Source: Paracoccaceae bacterium
Lineage (GTDB): Bacteria; Pseudomonadota; Alphaproteobacteria; Rhodobacterales; Rhodobacteraceae
DNA: 64,000 nucleotides
Direction of reading: 5' to 3'
Assembly: GCA_022824005.1 (NCBI GenBank)
Contig: JAJEBG010000019.1
Location: 1 to 64,000, forward strand
Shown piece by piece: positions 40,032 to 49,791 of the stretch (positions are counted from its first letter, which is position 1; the number at the start of each line of letters is the position of its first letter). Position numbers and translations under genes: made by a program. The notes under the pieces are model-generated. The model did not search any database. It was not told where the DNA came from and worked only from the letters and a program-made list of their open reading frames with translations.

Positions 40032-40864
40032 TTGACGGCTCCGAACGTCAGACCTTGCACAAGTTGCTTCTGCGTCACCCATCCGAACACAATGATGGGC
40101 GCACAGGCCAAGGTCGAAACCGCCGACAGTTTAGCCCAGAAAAGCCCTTCTGGACTTGAAAAGGACGCCACGAGGGCCACGAGCGTGCCCGCGTCTGCTG
40201 AAGTCAGAACGATAGACCAAAAAGCTTCATTCCATAACAGGACGATTGACAAGAGTGCTGTTGACGCAATTCCACCCCAAGCCAGTGGCAACACAATCTG
40301 AACAATTTCGTTGAAGGTTGATGTGCCGTCTATTTGACTGGCTTCCAATATTTCTTTGGGGATGTCTCGGAAATAATTGAACAGGATCAACATAATGACT
40401 GGGAGATTGATCAGGGCATAAATGACGATCAACGCGACTCGTGTGTCCAAAAGGCCAAGTTTTTGACAGATGAGATAAATCGGCATCATCACGCCAACAG
40501 CGGGAAGCATTTTGGTGGAGAGCATCCATAGAAGGATGTCCTTGGTTCGGCGACTAGGATTGAAAGCCATCGCATATGCAGATGGAATGGCAATCAACAT
40601 ACCGAGCAGGGTTCCACCAAAACTGGTGACCACTGAATTCCATGCATATCGGAGATAATCGGTGCGCTCCTCAATCAGCACGTAATTCTCTATCGTCGGC
40701 TCAAAAAAGAACAGCGGTGGCACAGCGATCGCCTGCAACTCGGTCTTGAAACTGGTGAGAATCATCCACAGGATTGGAAAGAACATCAAGCAAGCGATGA
40801 CCCAAGCCAGAGCAGCTCTAATTCTGTGTTTCAGCAGTTCCCGTTGGCGATCAGTCATCATCAT
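40028..40864 (-). CDS. polyol ABC transporter permease (MalG-type)
   Basis: EASQIDGTSTFNEIVQIVLPLAWGG EAA-like motif. Confidence 0.88.
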   Translation of the reverse strand: MMMTDRQRELLKHRIRAALAWVIACLMFFPILWMILTSFKTELQAIAVPPLFFFEPTIENYVLIEERTDYLRYAWNSVVTSFGGTLLGMLIAIPSAYAMAFNPSRRTKDILLWMLSTKMLPAVGVMMPIYLICQKLGLLDTRVALIVIYALINLPVIMLILFNYFRDIPKEILEASQIDGTSTFNEIVQIVLPLAWGGIASTALLSIVLLWNEAFWSIVLTSADAGTLVALVASFSSPEGLFWAKLSAVSTLACAPIIVFGWVTQKQLVQGLTFGAVK

Positions 40865-41733
40865 GCGACCGTCAGGGTCTTTCCGATGAAACGGACAAGT
40901 AAGATGGCGACAATATTGGCCAAGATGATCGCAAAAACACCGCCCGCAGAGGCCACGCCGACGTCAAACCCCAACAACGCCTGCGAATAGATCAAATAAG
41001 TGAGATTGGTAGACTGATATCCCGGACCACCCCCCGTTGTCACAAGAATTTCAGCGAAAATCACCAAGTGAAAAATCAGTTGAATGAGGATCACAATCGC
41101 GATCGGTCGAGCCAAATGTGGAAGTGTGAGGTTGAACAATTGTGAGAAAAACCCTGCCCCGTCAAGCAAGGCCGCCTCCTTCTGCTCCTGATCTTGGCTT
41201 TGAAGTGATGTGATAAAGATCAAGACTGCAAAGGGCGTCCATTGCCAGCTGATCATCATGACAATGGATAGCAAAGGCCAATCAGACAGCCAATTGATGG
41301 GCTCAAAACCCAACCCTGCGGATATCGAAGCAAAAAGACCATAAATAGGATTCATAAACATGTTCTTCCAAACCAAGGCATTGACGGTTGGCATAATGAA
41401 AAATGGCGAGATCAGCATCACTCTAACGATACCCCGTCCCACAAACGGCTGGTCAATTAAAATAGCAATCGCAAGCCCAAGGACAACTGTCAGGGTCAAG
41501 ATGCCGCTTACCATAAGAAGGGTGTTGACAACTGCCGGCCAGAATGCTGGATCGGTATAGAAGAACTCATAATTTGACCACCCAATGAAACCCGTTCGAT
41601 CGGGATACAGCAAATTGTAGCGGATGGTTGAAAAGTAGAGGGTCAAACCCAAAGGAATCACCATCCACATGAGCAATAGAGTCACGCTGGGTGCCTGCAG
41701 TAATCTTGACTGCACACGGTTCATTTCAACCAC
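40861..41733 (-). CDS. polyol ABC transporter permease (MalF-type)
   Basis: EAALLDGAGFFSQLFNLTLPHLARP motif. Confidence 0.88.
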   Translation of the reverse strand: MVEMNRVQSRLLQAPSVTLLLMWMVIPLGLTLYFSTIRYNLLYPDRTGFIGWSNYEFFYTDPAFWPAVVNTLLMVSGILTLTVVLGLAIAILIDQPFVGRGIVRVMLISPFFIMPTVNALVWKNMFMNPIYGLFASISAGLGFEPINWLSDWPLLSIVMMISWQWTPFAVLIFITSLQSQDQEQKEAALLDGAGFFSQLFNLTLPHLARPIAIVILIQLIFHLVIFAEILVTTGGGPGYQSTNLTYLIYSQALLGFDVGVASAGGVFAIILANIVAILLVRFIGKTLTVA

Positions 41734-41746
41734 TCCGGCTCTAAAG

Positions 41747-41775
41747 AGGCTTCGGCGGCTTAGCCGCCGAAGCCT
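41747..41775 (-). terminator. intra-operon GC-rich hairpin between solute-binding gene and permease
   Basis: AGGCTTCGGCGGC-TTA-GCCGCCGAAGCCT, 13-bp perfect arms. Confidence 0.7.
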
Positions 41776-41802
41776 TTCTTGTTTCTACATGATCAGTTCA
41801 GA

Positions 41803-43110
41803 TCAATAATAACCCGCTTTGCGCATTTCTCTATCGGCTGCATCTTGGGCGTTTTTCAACGCGTCTTCGACTGTGATGTCACCAGCCAATGCCGCGGTCA
41901 TTTGTTGCCCGACAGCGATACCGATCGCCTGAAACTCAGGAATCGCAGCGAATTGAACCCCAACATAGGGCGATGGGTTGAGGGTTGAATCATTTGGATT
42001 GGCAGACAAGATCGCTTTCAATTCCGCCTCATCAAATGTCGCCGCTTCTTGGAACATCGGGTTGTCGTATGTCGACTGGCGTGTGCCTGTCGGGACGTTG
42101 CCCCAACCGTTCACAGAAGCCACCAATTCGATGTAGGATTTGGATGTCGCCCATTCAATAAAACTCTTGGCATCTTCGGCCTGTTTGGTTCCCGCGGGCA
42201 CGGCTAGTGCCCAAGCCCAAGGCCAGTTGGCACCTTTTTTGGTCACCGCATAGGGTGCTTGGGCAAAAGCCATCTTGTCCGCGACCATGGACTGGCCCGG
42301 ATCGGTAACAAAAGAGGCGGCAATCGTCGCATCAATCCACATACCACATTTGCCGGCATTGATCAGTGCTAGAATTTCGTTGAACGAATTGCCCTCTGAA
42401 CCTGGGGGCCCGTATGTGGTCAACAGATCCACATAGAAGTTGACGGCCTTATTCCAAGCTTCACTGTCTAGCGCCGGTGTCCAATCTTCATTGAACCATT
42501 GCGCGCCAAAACTGTTGGCCATGGTGGTGATAAAGGCTATATTGTCGCCCCATCCTGGCTTACCCCGGAGACAGATACCGTAGACTTCGTTGCCGGGATC
42601 GTGGAGAGAAGCGGCAACGTCACGAATATGATCCCATGTGGGATTGTCATCAATCGACATCCCGGCGGCATCAACAAGGTCTTTCCGATACATGATCATT
42701 GAGCTCTCACCGTAAAACGGAGCCGCATAGAGCGTGCCATCATGGCTCAAACCTCCGCGCATCGCTGGCAACACGTCATTCACATCGTAATCGGCACCGA
42801 AGTCCAACGGCTCCAGCCAACCACGTGCCCCCCAGATCGGGGCTTCATACATCCCAATCGTCATGACGTCGAATTGGCCGCCTTTGGTTGTGATGTCGGT
42901 CGTCACGCGGCTGCGTAACACGCCTTCTTCCAAAATCACCCAGTTCAGTGAAATGTCTGGATTGGCCGCCTCAAATTTCGTCGACAACTTCTGCATTTCG
43001 ACCATATGACCGTTATTCACCGTCGCAATGGTCAATTCGCCTGCAAGAGCAGATCCTGCCCCTGCTGCACACAGAGCAACGCCTAACGTGGCCCGATAAA
43101 GTCTATTCAT
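41803..43110 (-). CDS. polyol ABC transporter substrate-binding protein (SBP family 1, SmoE-like)
   Basis: Signal peptide MNRLYRATLGVALCAAGAGSALA; ELTIATVNNGHMVEMQKLSTKFEAANPDI; ATG 43110 with AGGAGGT upstream. Confidence 0.85.
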   Translation of the reverse strand: MNRLYRATLGVALCAAGAGSALAGELTIATVNNGHMVEMQKLSTKFEAANPDISLNWVILEEGVLRSRVTTDITTKGGQFDVMTIGMYEAPIWGARGWLEPLDFGADYDVNDVLPAMRGGLSHDGTLYAAPFYGESSMIMYRKDLVDAAGMSIDDNPTWDHIRDVAASLHDPGNEVYGICLRGKPGWGDNIAFITTMANSFGAQWFNEDWTPALDSEAWNKAVNFYVDLLTTYGPPGSEGNSFNEILALINAGKCGMWIDATIAASFVTDPGQSMVADKMAFAQAPYAVTKKGANWPWAWALAVPAGTKQAEDAKSFIEWATSKSYIELVASVNGWGNVPTGTRQSTYDNPMFQEAATFDEAELKAILSANPNDSTLNPSPYVGVQFAAIPEFQAIGIAVGQQMTAALAGDITVEDALKNAQDAADREMRKAGYY

Positions 43111-43188
43111 GAGATTTACCTCCTTAAAATCAGCGCGCATCTCGCGCCATCTAATCATTGAATTAAGCTCATACATTACTCGGTGCCA

Positions 43189-43218
43189 ATACTTTTACAC
43201 ACAATGAATATACTTTTA
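43189..43218. promoter_or_regulatory. direct repeat ATACTTTTA spaced 21 bp, candidate AraC-type operator
   Basis: Exact 9-mers at 43189-43197 and 43210-43218 upstream of the SmoE-like gene. Confidence 0.5.
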
Positions 43219-43699
43219 TATCCGTTTTTCGTATAAAACCATAATTTTTTGTTATTTTTATACCATTTTGGTCTGTTCCATTCAGATCATACCGTTCTTC
43301 TCTATCGTCAATACAAAAAAGAATAAGAATAAAGCTTTGCTCAATCTCGACGCATGCGATTCAGACGTTAAGAAAGCCCCCAATCAATGAGGCCGTGCAT
43401 TATCGCAGCTGACCATTGAATGGGTTCCCTGTCGCAAAATCAAATCATCAATGGACTTTATGAAGCGCCACTTCCGCAGTGAAGTGGGGTAACAATCATC
43501 GTCAAAAGAATTAAAAGATAAATTGCATCCAAATAGCGCAATTCGAGGAAGCCTTACCCAAATGGTCGAGTTAATTTATAGTGGATATCAAGGAGAAGAC
43601 ATGTATAGTCCCAAAATCCAATCATAGCCAGAGCATTGTTAGAAGATATCGGTGGAACACTCATTCACTGGCGTTTTCCTCAACGGAGGAGTCAGACCA

Positions 43700-44044
43700 A
43701 TGAGTGAAATCAATATCGCTCGTGATTTTTCACGCACACCCATGGGCCGGACAATCAAAAACCATGGCCAAAATAGCGGTGAGGCTTTGCGAACTGATTA
43801 CCTTGCGCCAAAACTTCAACAAGCTATTGATAATGATGACACGCTGACTGTCGTTCTGGACGGTGTTGCTGGATACGCCGCGTCATTTCTTGATGAAGCC
43901 TTTGGAGGATTAATCAGCATAGACTCCTTCAGCCCAGACGATATTTCTCAGCATCTCAAGATTGTGGCAGAGAGCTTAAATTACGAAGTCTATAAGTCTT
44001 TGAGTCAAGACTATATTGATGAAGCCCAGCTCAAAAATTCGTAA
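43700..44044 (+). CDS. STAS-like DUF4325 protein
   Basis: NSGEALRTDYLAPKLQQAIDNDDTLTVVLDGVAGYAASFLDEAFGGL; ATG 43700 with GGAGGAG upstream. Confidence 0.72.
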   Translation: MSEINIARDFSRTPMGRTIKNHGQNSGEALRTDYLAPKLQQAIDNDDTLTVVLDGVAGYAASFLDEAFGGLISIDSFSPDDISQHLKIVAESLNYEVYKSLSQDYIDEAQLKNS

Positions 44045-44076
44045 TCATACTTTTTGGATTTAGTTTTCTGAATGGC

Positions 44077-44253
44077 ATGATTATCCTTGCTTCTATCCTT
44101 ACCTTTATTGGTGGTTTGTTCACCGCCAGTCGGGTTTTAGTTGTCACAAATAAAGGCCATTATTTATCCCATGAATTTGACCGTCTTTGTAACGACATTC
44201 GAAAGAGGGCCGACTTAGGTGTCGATGATTGGCCTTCAGACGAACAAAATTGA
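44077..44253 (+). CDS. 58-aa single-TM protein, partner candidate of the DUF4325 gene
   Basis: Read from sequence: MIILASILTFIGGLFTASRVLVVTNKGHYLSHEFDRLCNDIRKRADLGVDDWPSDEQN; absent from the ORF track because it is under 60 aa. Confidence 0.55.
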   Translation: MIILASILTFIGGLFTASRVLVVTNKGHYLSHEFDRLCNDIRKRADLGVDDWPSDEQN

Positions 44254-44462
44254 GAGCGTAAAAGTGGCAGAACGCATTGTTGGGTATCAAACTCCAATAA
44301 TCTATCTTTCAGATTTAGAAAAGGATCCGTGGCCAAACTCGGATTCACCGAGGACGGCCGCTATTGTCAGGAGTGGGCTTTTAATCTCAGTCAAGTTTCA
44401 ATATCAAAATTGAAGATTCGTATTCTCGACGAGTGTTGACCATAAACTGAGAGCAGACATTC

Positions 44463-45230
44463 ATGATCCCAACATTCGTATTGTCTCTGAGAGACAATAC
44501 CACACGCAGGAAATCAATCTCAGAAAAACTTGAGAAACTTGATATTCCCTTTGAATTTATAGACGCTGTTGATGGTCGAGATGGGCTTGCAGAGGAAGAT
44601 GCCGCTCTCATTGACAGAGACTCCTCGATCCGGCATGGGCGCATTTTATCAGATCCCGAATATGCCTGCGCCTTGTCACATATCAACGCTTACCGCCGCA
44701 TCGTTAAAGAAGACATTGCCTATGCCCTGATTTTCGAGGATGATGCGATTCCATCACGTGACCTGGTCAGGTTCCTAAAAGAAGAACACTATCGAATGGC
44801 AGACTTGACACAATTATTCGGATTTAGACAATATGTTCGTCGAGACGGAGCGATACCTATATTCAAGAATTTTAGACTCTATCTGCCAATGCCATGGCTC
44901 AGACTCCCGGGGGCCGCGGCTTACATCATCTCCTATGCCGGTGCCAAACATTTTATGGACCACGCGTTGCCAATTACCGCCGAGGCGGACTGGCCGCATT
45001 GCATAGGAGCACTTGTGCGGAAGAAAGCAGTTCGGGTAGTCTATCCAAGGTTGGCGGGCCACGGAATCTTTGAAGAGGGCGCGACAGCTTGGAGCAGTAC
45101 ACTCTCTCAGAGTCGAGTTCGGGCTCGAGACCCCTGGCGGATTCTTGGTGTTTTTATTCCTCCTTGGCGGTCTGTCTTATTCTCCATTCTGCGTGGGCCC
45201 TTGAAATGGGTGGGGAAAAGAATTGGCTAG
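44463..45230 (+). CDS. glycosyltransferase family 25 (LPS-type)
   Basis: TFVLSLRDNTTRRKSISEKLEKLDIPFEFIDAVDGRD; CALSHINAYRRIV; LIFEDDA. Confidence 0.88.
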   Translation: MIPTFVLSLRDNTTRRKSISEKLEKLDIPFEFIDAVDGRDGLAEEDAALIDRDSSIRHGRILSDPEYACALSHINAYRRIVKEDIAYALIFEDDAIPSRDLVRFLKEEHYRMADLTQLFGFRQYVRRDGAIPIFKNFRLYLPMPWLRLPGAAAYIISYAGAKHFMDHALPITAEADWPHCIGALVRKKAVRVVYPRLAGHGIFEEGATAWSSTLSQSRVRARDPWRILGVFIPPWRSVLFSILRGPLKWVGKRIG

Positions 45231-46629
45231 AGCGATGAATGACGGGAAATCAGTTTCCGACATGGCAAAACCGATGCGATTGGCCGTTCTTCCTTTGGGT
45301 CGTCCAACATTTGATGTCGAATTCGCACGATCAAAACTTCGTGACATGCTGAATGTATTGGAAAGGGGTGGATTTGAAATCTGCGGCTCTCGTGAACTGT
45401 TGCTCACCGATGATGACATCTCGCGAGCGGTGGAGGACTTTCTTGCTCAATCGCCGCAAGCGGTGGTGATTTTACAGACGACATTCACGGATGCCTCGGC
45501 GATCGGCACCATTGCTGAACGAACGGACGTGCCCATTTTGATTTGGGCCGCGCAGGAGGCGCGAAGCGGGGGGCGTTTACGACTGAACGCGTTCTGTGGG
45601 CTCAATCTTGCCGCCCACGCGCTTGGCTTGCGTCAACGACAATTCAAATGGATCTACGCCGACCCTGAAAATGTCACACCTCAGGACATCGAAGCCTGTC
45701 TAACGGCCACCGGCGATCCTGAGGAGTGGCCCTGCACAGAGACGCAAGCGACCGAGGACGGACACCGCATCGCCAACTCTCTCCGCGGTTCTGTCATTGG
45801 AAAGATTGGTGAGCCTCCTCACGGGTTCGACACGTGCCATTACGATCAACACCAATTGCGTCAGATGTTTGAGATTGATGTCGAATCCATCTCCCTTGAT
45901 GAACTTTTTGCCACCGCCCATAAAGTAGGACAGGTTGAACGGCCAAAATTAACGGGCTTGGACAACCTAAACGAGGATAGCCTTGATCGGTCATGCCGTC
46001 TCACCCCCGCATTGAAGACTCAGGCTGAACAAAGAGGTTGGAGCGCGATTTCAATCCGTTGCTGGCCAGAATGCTTTACCGAATACGGCGGCGCTGTTTG
46101 CGCGCCTGTCTCGATGTTGGCCGATGAAATGTTGCCTTGTGCGTGTGAATCGGATGTTCTTGGCGCGCTATCGCAGCTTTTTGTTCAGCGAACGGCACAA
46201 GCGCCTGTGTTTCTGGCCGACTTGGTCGACATCGATATCACTGATGATACCGCTGTCGTTTGGCATTGTGGACAAGCCCCCTTATCGATGTGCGATTCTG
46301 ACTTCACCGCAAAGGGCACGCTTCACTCCAACCGCCAGCTCCCCTTGTTATGCGAGTTTCCACTGAAACCTGGAGCCGTCACCCTGGCGCGAATATCCAA
46401 GGCGTGGGGTCATTACAAACTGGTGTTGTCGTCAGGACAGATGCTGCGCCGCCCCCTCGCCTTCTCTGGCACCGCTGGCGTGATAAAACTCAATCGCCCG
46501 GCGGCGGATTTGCTTTCCGCCGTCCTTGATGGCGGGCTTGAACATCATTTTGTGGTCGCGTTCGACGATATCCGACCACAGCTGAAAGCCGTCGCCGCTT
46601 CGTTTTCTCTACCGGTCATGGAGATCTAA
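45223..46629 (+). CDS. L-fucose/L-arabinose isomerase-family-like protein
   Basis: ISIRCWPECFTEYGGAVCAPVSMLADEMLPCACESDVLGALSQL. Confidence 0.7.
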   Translation: MARAMNDGKSVSDMAKPMRLAVLPLGRPTFDVEFARSKLRDMLNVLERGGFEICGSRELLLTDDDISRAVEDFLAQSPQAVVILQTTFTDASAIGTIAERTDVPILIWAAQEARSGGRLRLNAFCGLNLAAHALGLRQRQFKWIYADPENVTPQDIEACLTATGDPEEWPCTETQATEDGHRIANSLRGSVIGKIGEPPHGFDTCHYDQHQLRQMFEIDVESISLDELFATAHKVGQVERPKLTGLDNLNEDSLDRSCRLTPALKTQAEQRGWSAISIRCWPECFTEYGGAVCAPVSMLADEMLPCACESDVLGALSQLFVQRTAQAPVFLADLVDIDITDDTAVVWHCGQAPLSMCDSDFTAKGTLHSNRQLPLLCEFPLKPGAVTLARISKAWGHYKLVLSSGQMLRRPLAFSGTAGVIKLNRPAADLLSAVLDGGLEHHFVVAFDDIRPQLKAVAASFSLPVMEI

Positions 46630-46631
46630 CA

Positions 46632-47726
46632 ATGACTTTGCGTTATGGACTTATCGGATGCGGCATGATGGGGCAGGAGCATATCCAAAACGTCGCCCTC
46701 TTGGAGGGCGTCGAGGTCACGGCTCTCGCTGACCCGAACGATGAGATGCGCCAAGCGGCGCAGACTTTGGTGGGGTCTGATGTCGGCACCTATCGTGATT
46801 TCAATGACATGATCGAACAAGAATCGTGTGATGCCTACATCATTGCCACACCCAACGACATGCATCTTGAGCCATTGCTGCGCCTTTTGAAGTATGGCAA
46901 ACCTATCCTCGTGGAAAAGCCTCTATGCACCACGCTCAACGATTGCCGACAGGCCTTGAAAGCGGCCGAAGAGAGCGGCGTTCCGGTTTGGGTGGCGATG
47001 GAATATCGTTTCATGCCGCCACTGGCGGAATTGATCCGTTGTGTGACCAATGGTGACGTGGGGCAGCCGATCATGATGTCGTTCCGCGAGCACCGTTTTC
47101 CCTTTCTCAACAAAGTGAAAAACTGGAACCGTTTCAGCCAGCGCACCGGTGGCACGCTGGTCGAGAAATGCTGCCATTTCTGGGATTTGATGCGACTTGT
47201 GCTCAACAGCAATCCGCTACGGGTCTTTGCCTCCGGGTCAATTGACGTTAACCACCTCTCTGAACAATACGATGGACAAATGCCGGACATTCTCGATAAT
47301 GCCTATGTCATTGTCGATTTTGAGAATGGGGCGCGCGGTCTTGTCGATCTTTGTATGTTCGCAGAAGGCTCATACTGGCAAGAAACCGCCTCAGTCACCG
47401 GCGCATCAGCACGGGTTGATGCCATGATCCCTCCGCCTGAAAGTTTCCTGCCCGATGGAGAAAAACGAGTACCATTGGTTGAAATCAGCCACCGCGAAGA
47501 CCGCGAGATATTTCGTTATGAGACGCCCGTTGATCCCGAGATTCTTCATGCCGGGGATCATTGCGGATCCACCTTTTATCAGCACGTGAACTTTCTTGAC
47601 CTCGTCAAGGGAGACTTGGCCAAACCTCTGGTCAGTTTAAGCGATGGCAGCTGGGCGGTCGCCATCGGGGAGGCGGCAGAAACTTCTGTCAAAACAGGAC
47701 AATCGGTGGCGATTGTTCCGCCGTGA
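46632..47726 (+). CDS. Gfo/Idh/MocA-family oxidoreductase
   Basis: YGLIGCGMMGQEHIQNVALLEGVEVTALADP; YGKPILVEKPL. Confidence 0.9.
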   Translation: MTLRYGLIGCGMMGQEHIQNVALLEGVEVTALADPNDEMRQAAQTLVGSDVGTYRDFNDMIEQESCDAYIIATPNDMHLEPLLRLLKYGKPILVEKPLCTTLNDCRQALKAAEESGVPVWVAMEYRFMPPLAELIRCVTNGDVGQPIMMSFREHRFPFLNKVKNWNRFSQRTGGTLVEKCCHFWDLMRLVLNSNPLRVFASGSIDVNHLSEQYDGQMPDILDNAYVIVDFENGARGLVDLCMFAEGSYWQETASVTGASARVDAMIPPPESFLPDGEKRVPLVEISHREDREIFRYETPVDPEILHAGDHCGSTFYQHVNFLDLVKGDLAKPLVSLSDGSWAVAIGEAAETSVKTGQSVAIVPP

Positions 47727-47727
47727 G

Positions 47728-49017
47728 TTAATCGACCGGCAATCCACTAGGCACCGCATCAGGCCTTCCCAAACGTCCTTCCACACTTTTATTGCCCGTC
47801 AGCGCTGTTAAGAAGGCAATGAGATCAGAAATTTCTTCTTCTGATAGAGTGGTCTTTTGGATATCGACCGCGGCGCGGAATCGATCCATCTCAAGCCGAT
47901 CGTCCCAAACACGAAAATCCATGTGATTGATCCACGACACATCGGCAAGTTCAACTTGATTGCGATCCCAAGATGACAGCTCGGCCAATGGATCAAGATG
48001 ATGTTTAATGATGCCTCGAAGATCGGCATAGGCACCATTATGCCCATATGGAGCGGTCAATTCCACATTGCGCAAAGACGGTGTGCGGAAGCGATAAGCA
48101 TCGGCCAAATCATCCGATTCTCCCATTCGCCCCACATCACGGTTTTGTAAATCAAATCGGCGGATTCGACCCGGCCCAAACGGTGGGACCGCCAGCGCAT
48201 GAAATTGATGATCGGTAAACAAAGGACCGCTATGGCAACTGGCACAGCCACCTTTTCCAATAAATAAATCCATGCCCGCCAATTGTCTCGCTGACAAAGC
48301 CGTTCTCTCCCCTGAAACATAACGATCAAAGGGACTGTCGAAAGAGCGCCACTCCGCAGAAACAAAGTCTCCAAGGGCATTGGCGATATGGGTGATGGTG
48401 ATATCCTGTATCGTGTTCACATCATCATAGGCAGCCACGAACAGAGGCTCGTAGCCGGCGACTGATCGCACGCGCGCGACCAACAACGGCCAGCCATAAT
48501 CGAGGCGCTCATTGATCGCGACAGCGACTTCATTCTGCTCGGGTGATCCCCCCATTTCCACTTCACCAATTAAAGGAAACAGACTCTGCGCCGCGAGGAG
48601 GGAGTCGATTCCTAGTGGAAGGAATTCCTCGGCTGGCGTATTGAATCTATTGCCAAAAATCGGATCCTCACTGATACGTCCGTCCGCCATCAAACGTTTG
48701 ATCTCATGAGCGCCAAGATTGAAAAGGGCCGGCGTGTTTCTGGGCATACGTTTTTTGATGCGTTGTACGCCATCAAGAGCCACACGCTCCGTCCCTATCC
48801 CTTCTCCGCCCTGGCCGATGCCAAGCGAAACCGCGTCGGCCCCGGCCATGTCATGGTGATGGCAGGTGCCACAAGAAATGTTTTGATTGCCGGAAAGAAT
48901 CGGATCATAAAACAGAAGACGCCCGAGCCGGGCGGTATTTTCATTTATCGCAGGAAAATCTTTGGCAGTGAGTTTGAACGGGGTTAAATTCTCATTGGCG
49001 GCGGCGGGCAAAGCCAT
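47728..49017 (-). CDS. di-heme cytochrome c peroxidase/MauG-family protein
   Basis: CGTCHHH and CASCHSG heme motifs; start uncertain (listed ORF extends to 49659 through an antisense frame). Confidence 0.85.
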   Translation of the reverse strand: MALPAAANENLTPFKLTAKDFPAINENTARLGRLLFYDPILSGNQNISCGTCHHHDMAGADAVSLGIGQGGEGIGTERVALDGVQRIKKRMPRNTPALFNLGAHEIKRLMADGRISEDPIFGNRFNTPAEEFLPLGIDSLLAAQSLFPLIGEVEMGGSPEQNEVAVAINERLDYGWPLLVARVRSVAGYEPLFVAAYDDVNTIQDITITHIANALGDFVSAEWRSFDSPFDRYVSGERTALSARQLAGMDLFIGKGGCASCHSGPLFTDHQFHALAVPPFGPGRIRRFDLQNRDVGRMGESDDLADAYRFRTPSLRNVELTAPYGHNGAYADLRGIIKHHLDPLAELSSWDRNQVELADVSWINHMDFRVWDDRLEMDRFRAAVDIQKTTLSEEEISDLIAFLTALTGNKSVEGRLGRPDAVPSGLPVD

Positions 49018-49053
49018 GATTGCAATTCCAAGCGCAATCAGCCAAGAAAGATT

Positions 49054-49563
49054 ATGGACTTTATGATTTTCAGAACCATGAGATTTGTGCTGTTCGGCAT
49101 GACCATTTCCTTGACCCTTGGGTGGGGATGTCCTGGCACAGCGGAAATTGAAAAGGCCCGCCAACTGATGGAAAACAGCCAGTTTGAGGAAGCCTTTGCG
49201 GCTCTTGAGCCCGCCGCCCGCTCTGGCAACGCCGATGCCGAAGAATTGATTGGCGTCATGTATGCCATGGGTCTCGGTGTCGAAAAGAACGATGTCCGAG
49301 CCTTTGAATGGTATCTCCGCTCGGCGATGAAGGGCCATCCGGGAGCTCAATCGGGTATTGGATGGTATTTTGAAACTGGCCGTGGCCTCGCCGCGCCGGA
49401 TTTGGTGCGGGCTTATCTCTGGTACACGCTGTCGGCTATCGGCGGTGATCCTGATGCAAAGTTGACCCTTGAGGACTTGGTACCACGCATGACAGCTGAA
49501 CAAATTGACGAGGGCCGAAAATTGGTGTTGGACTATGTCCCTTGGATGTATCCTTTGCGCTGA
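49054..49563 (+). CDS. Sel1-repeat periplasmic protein
   Basis: Signal peptide; GNADAEELIGVMYAMGLGVEKNDVRAFEWYLRSAMKGHPGAQSGIGWYFETGRG. Confidence 0.8.
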   Translation: MDFMIFRTMRFVLFGMTISLTLGWGCPGTAEIEKARQLMENSQFEEAFAALEPAARSGNADAEELIGVMYAMGLGVEKNDVRAFEWYLRSAMKGHPGAQSGIGWYFETGRGLAAPDLVRAYLWYTLSAIGGDPDAKLTLEDLVPRMTAEQIDEGRKLVLDYVPWMYPLR

Positions 49564-49739
49564 TGGATTAAGGTTGATGTGTGGAAAGTCCGTCATGACG
49601 GGTTGAGCCTCACCCGTCACGCAAAACCTTATGCCCAGAGACCTCACCATCAAAGCCAAGTTGAATCCAAACGGGTGTCAAAGTCTTGGAACACCCCGAA
49701 CCCACCATATCCAATCCAAGTTAGAACATCAGAGGGCTG

Positions 49740-49768
49740 CGGGCCGCATCATTGATCGACGCGGCCCG
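49740..49768 (-). terminator. hairpin downstream of TRAP operon
   Basis: CGGGCCGC...GCGGCCCG, 8-bp arms, 13-nt loop; no clear T-run. Confidence 0.4.
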
Positions 49769-49791
49769 AACCAATATTGAGAGTCACTCGC

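Noticed and set aside
43468-43487. CCACTTC-CGCAGT-GAAGTGG hairpin as a terminator
   Set aside because: Only 7-bp arms and no T-run on either strand; lies mid-intergenic with no clear role.
47577-47600. Additional CACGTG-containing sites (about 92, 28137 and 47584) as parS
   Set aside because: Only the central CACGTG matches; the flanks are far from TGTTTCACGTGAAACA.
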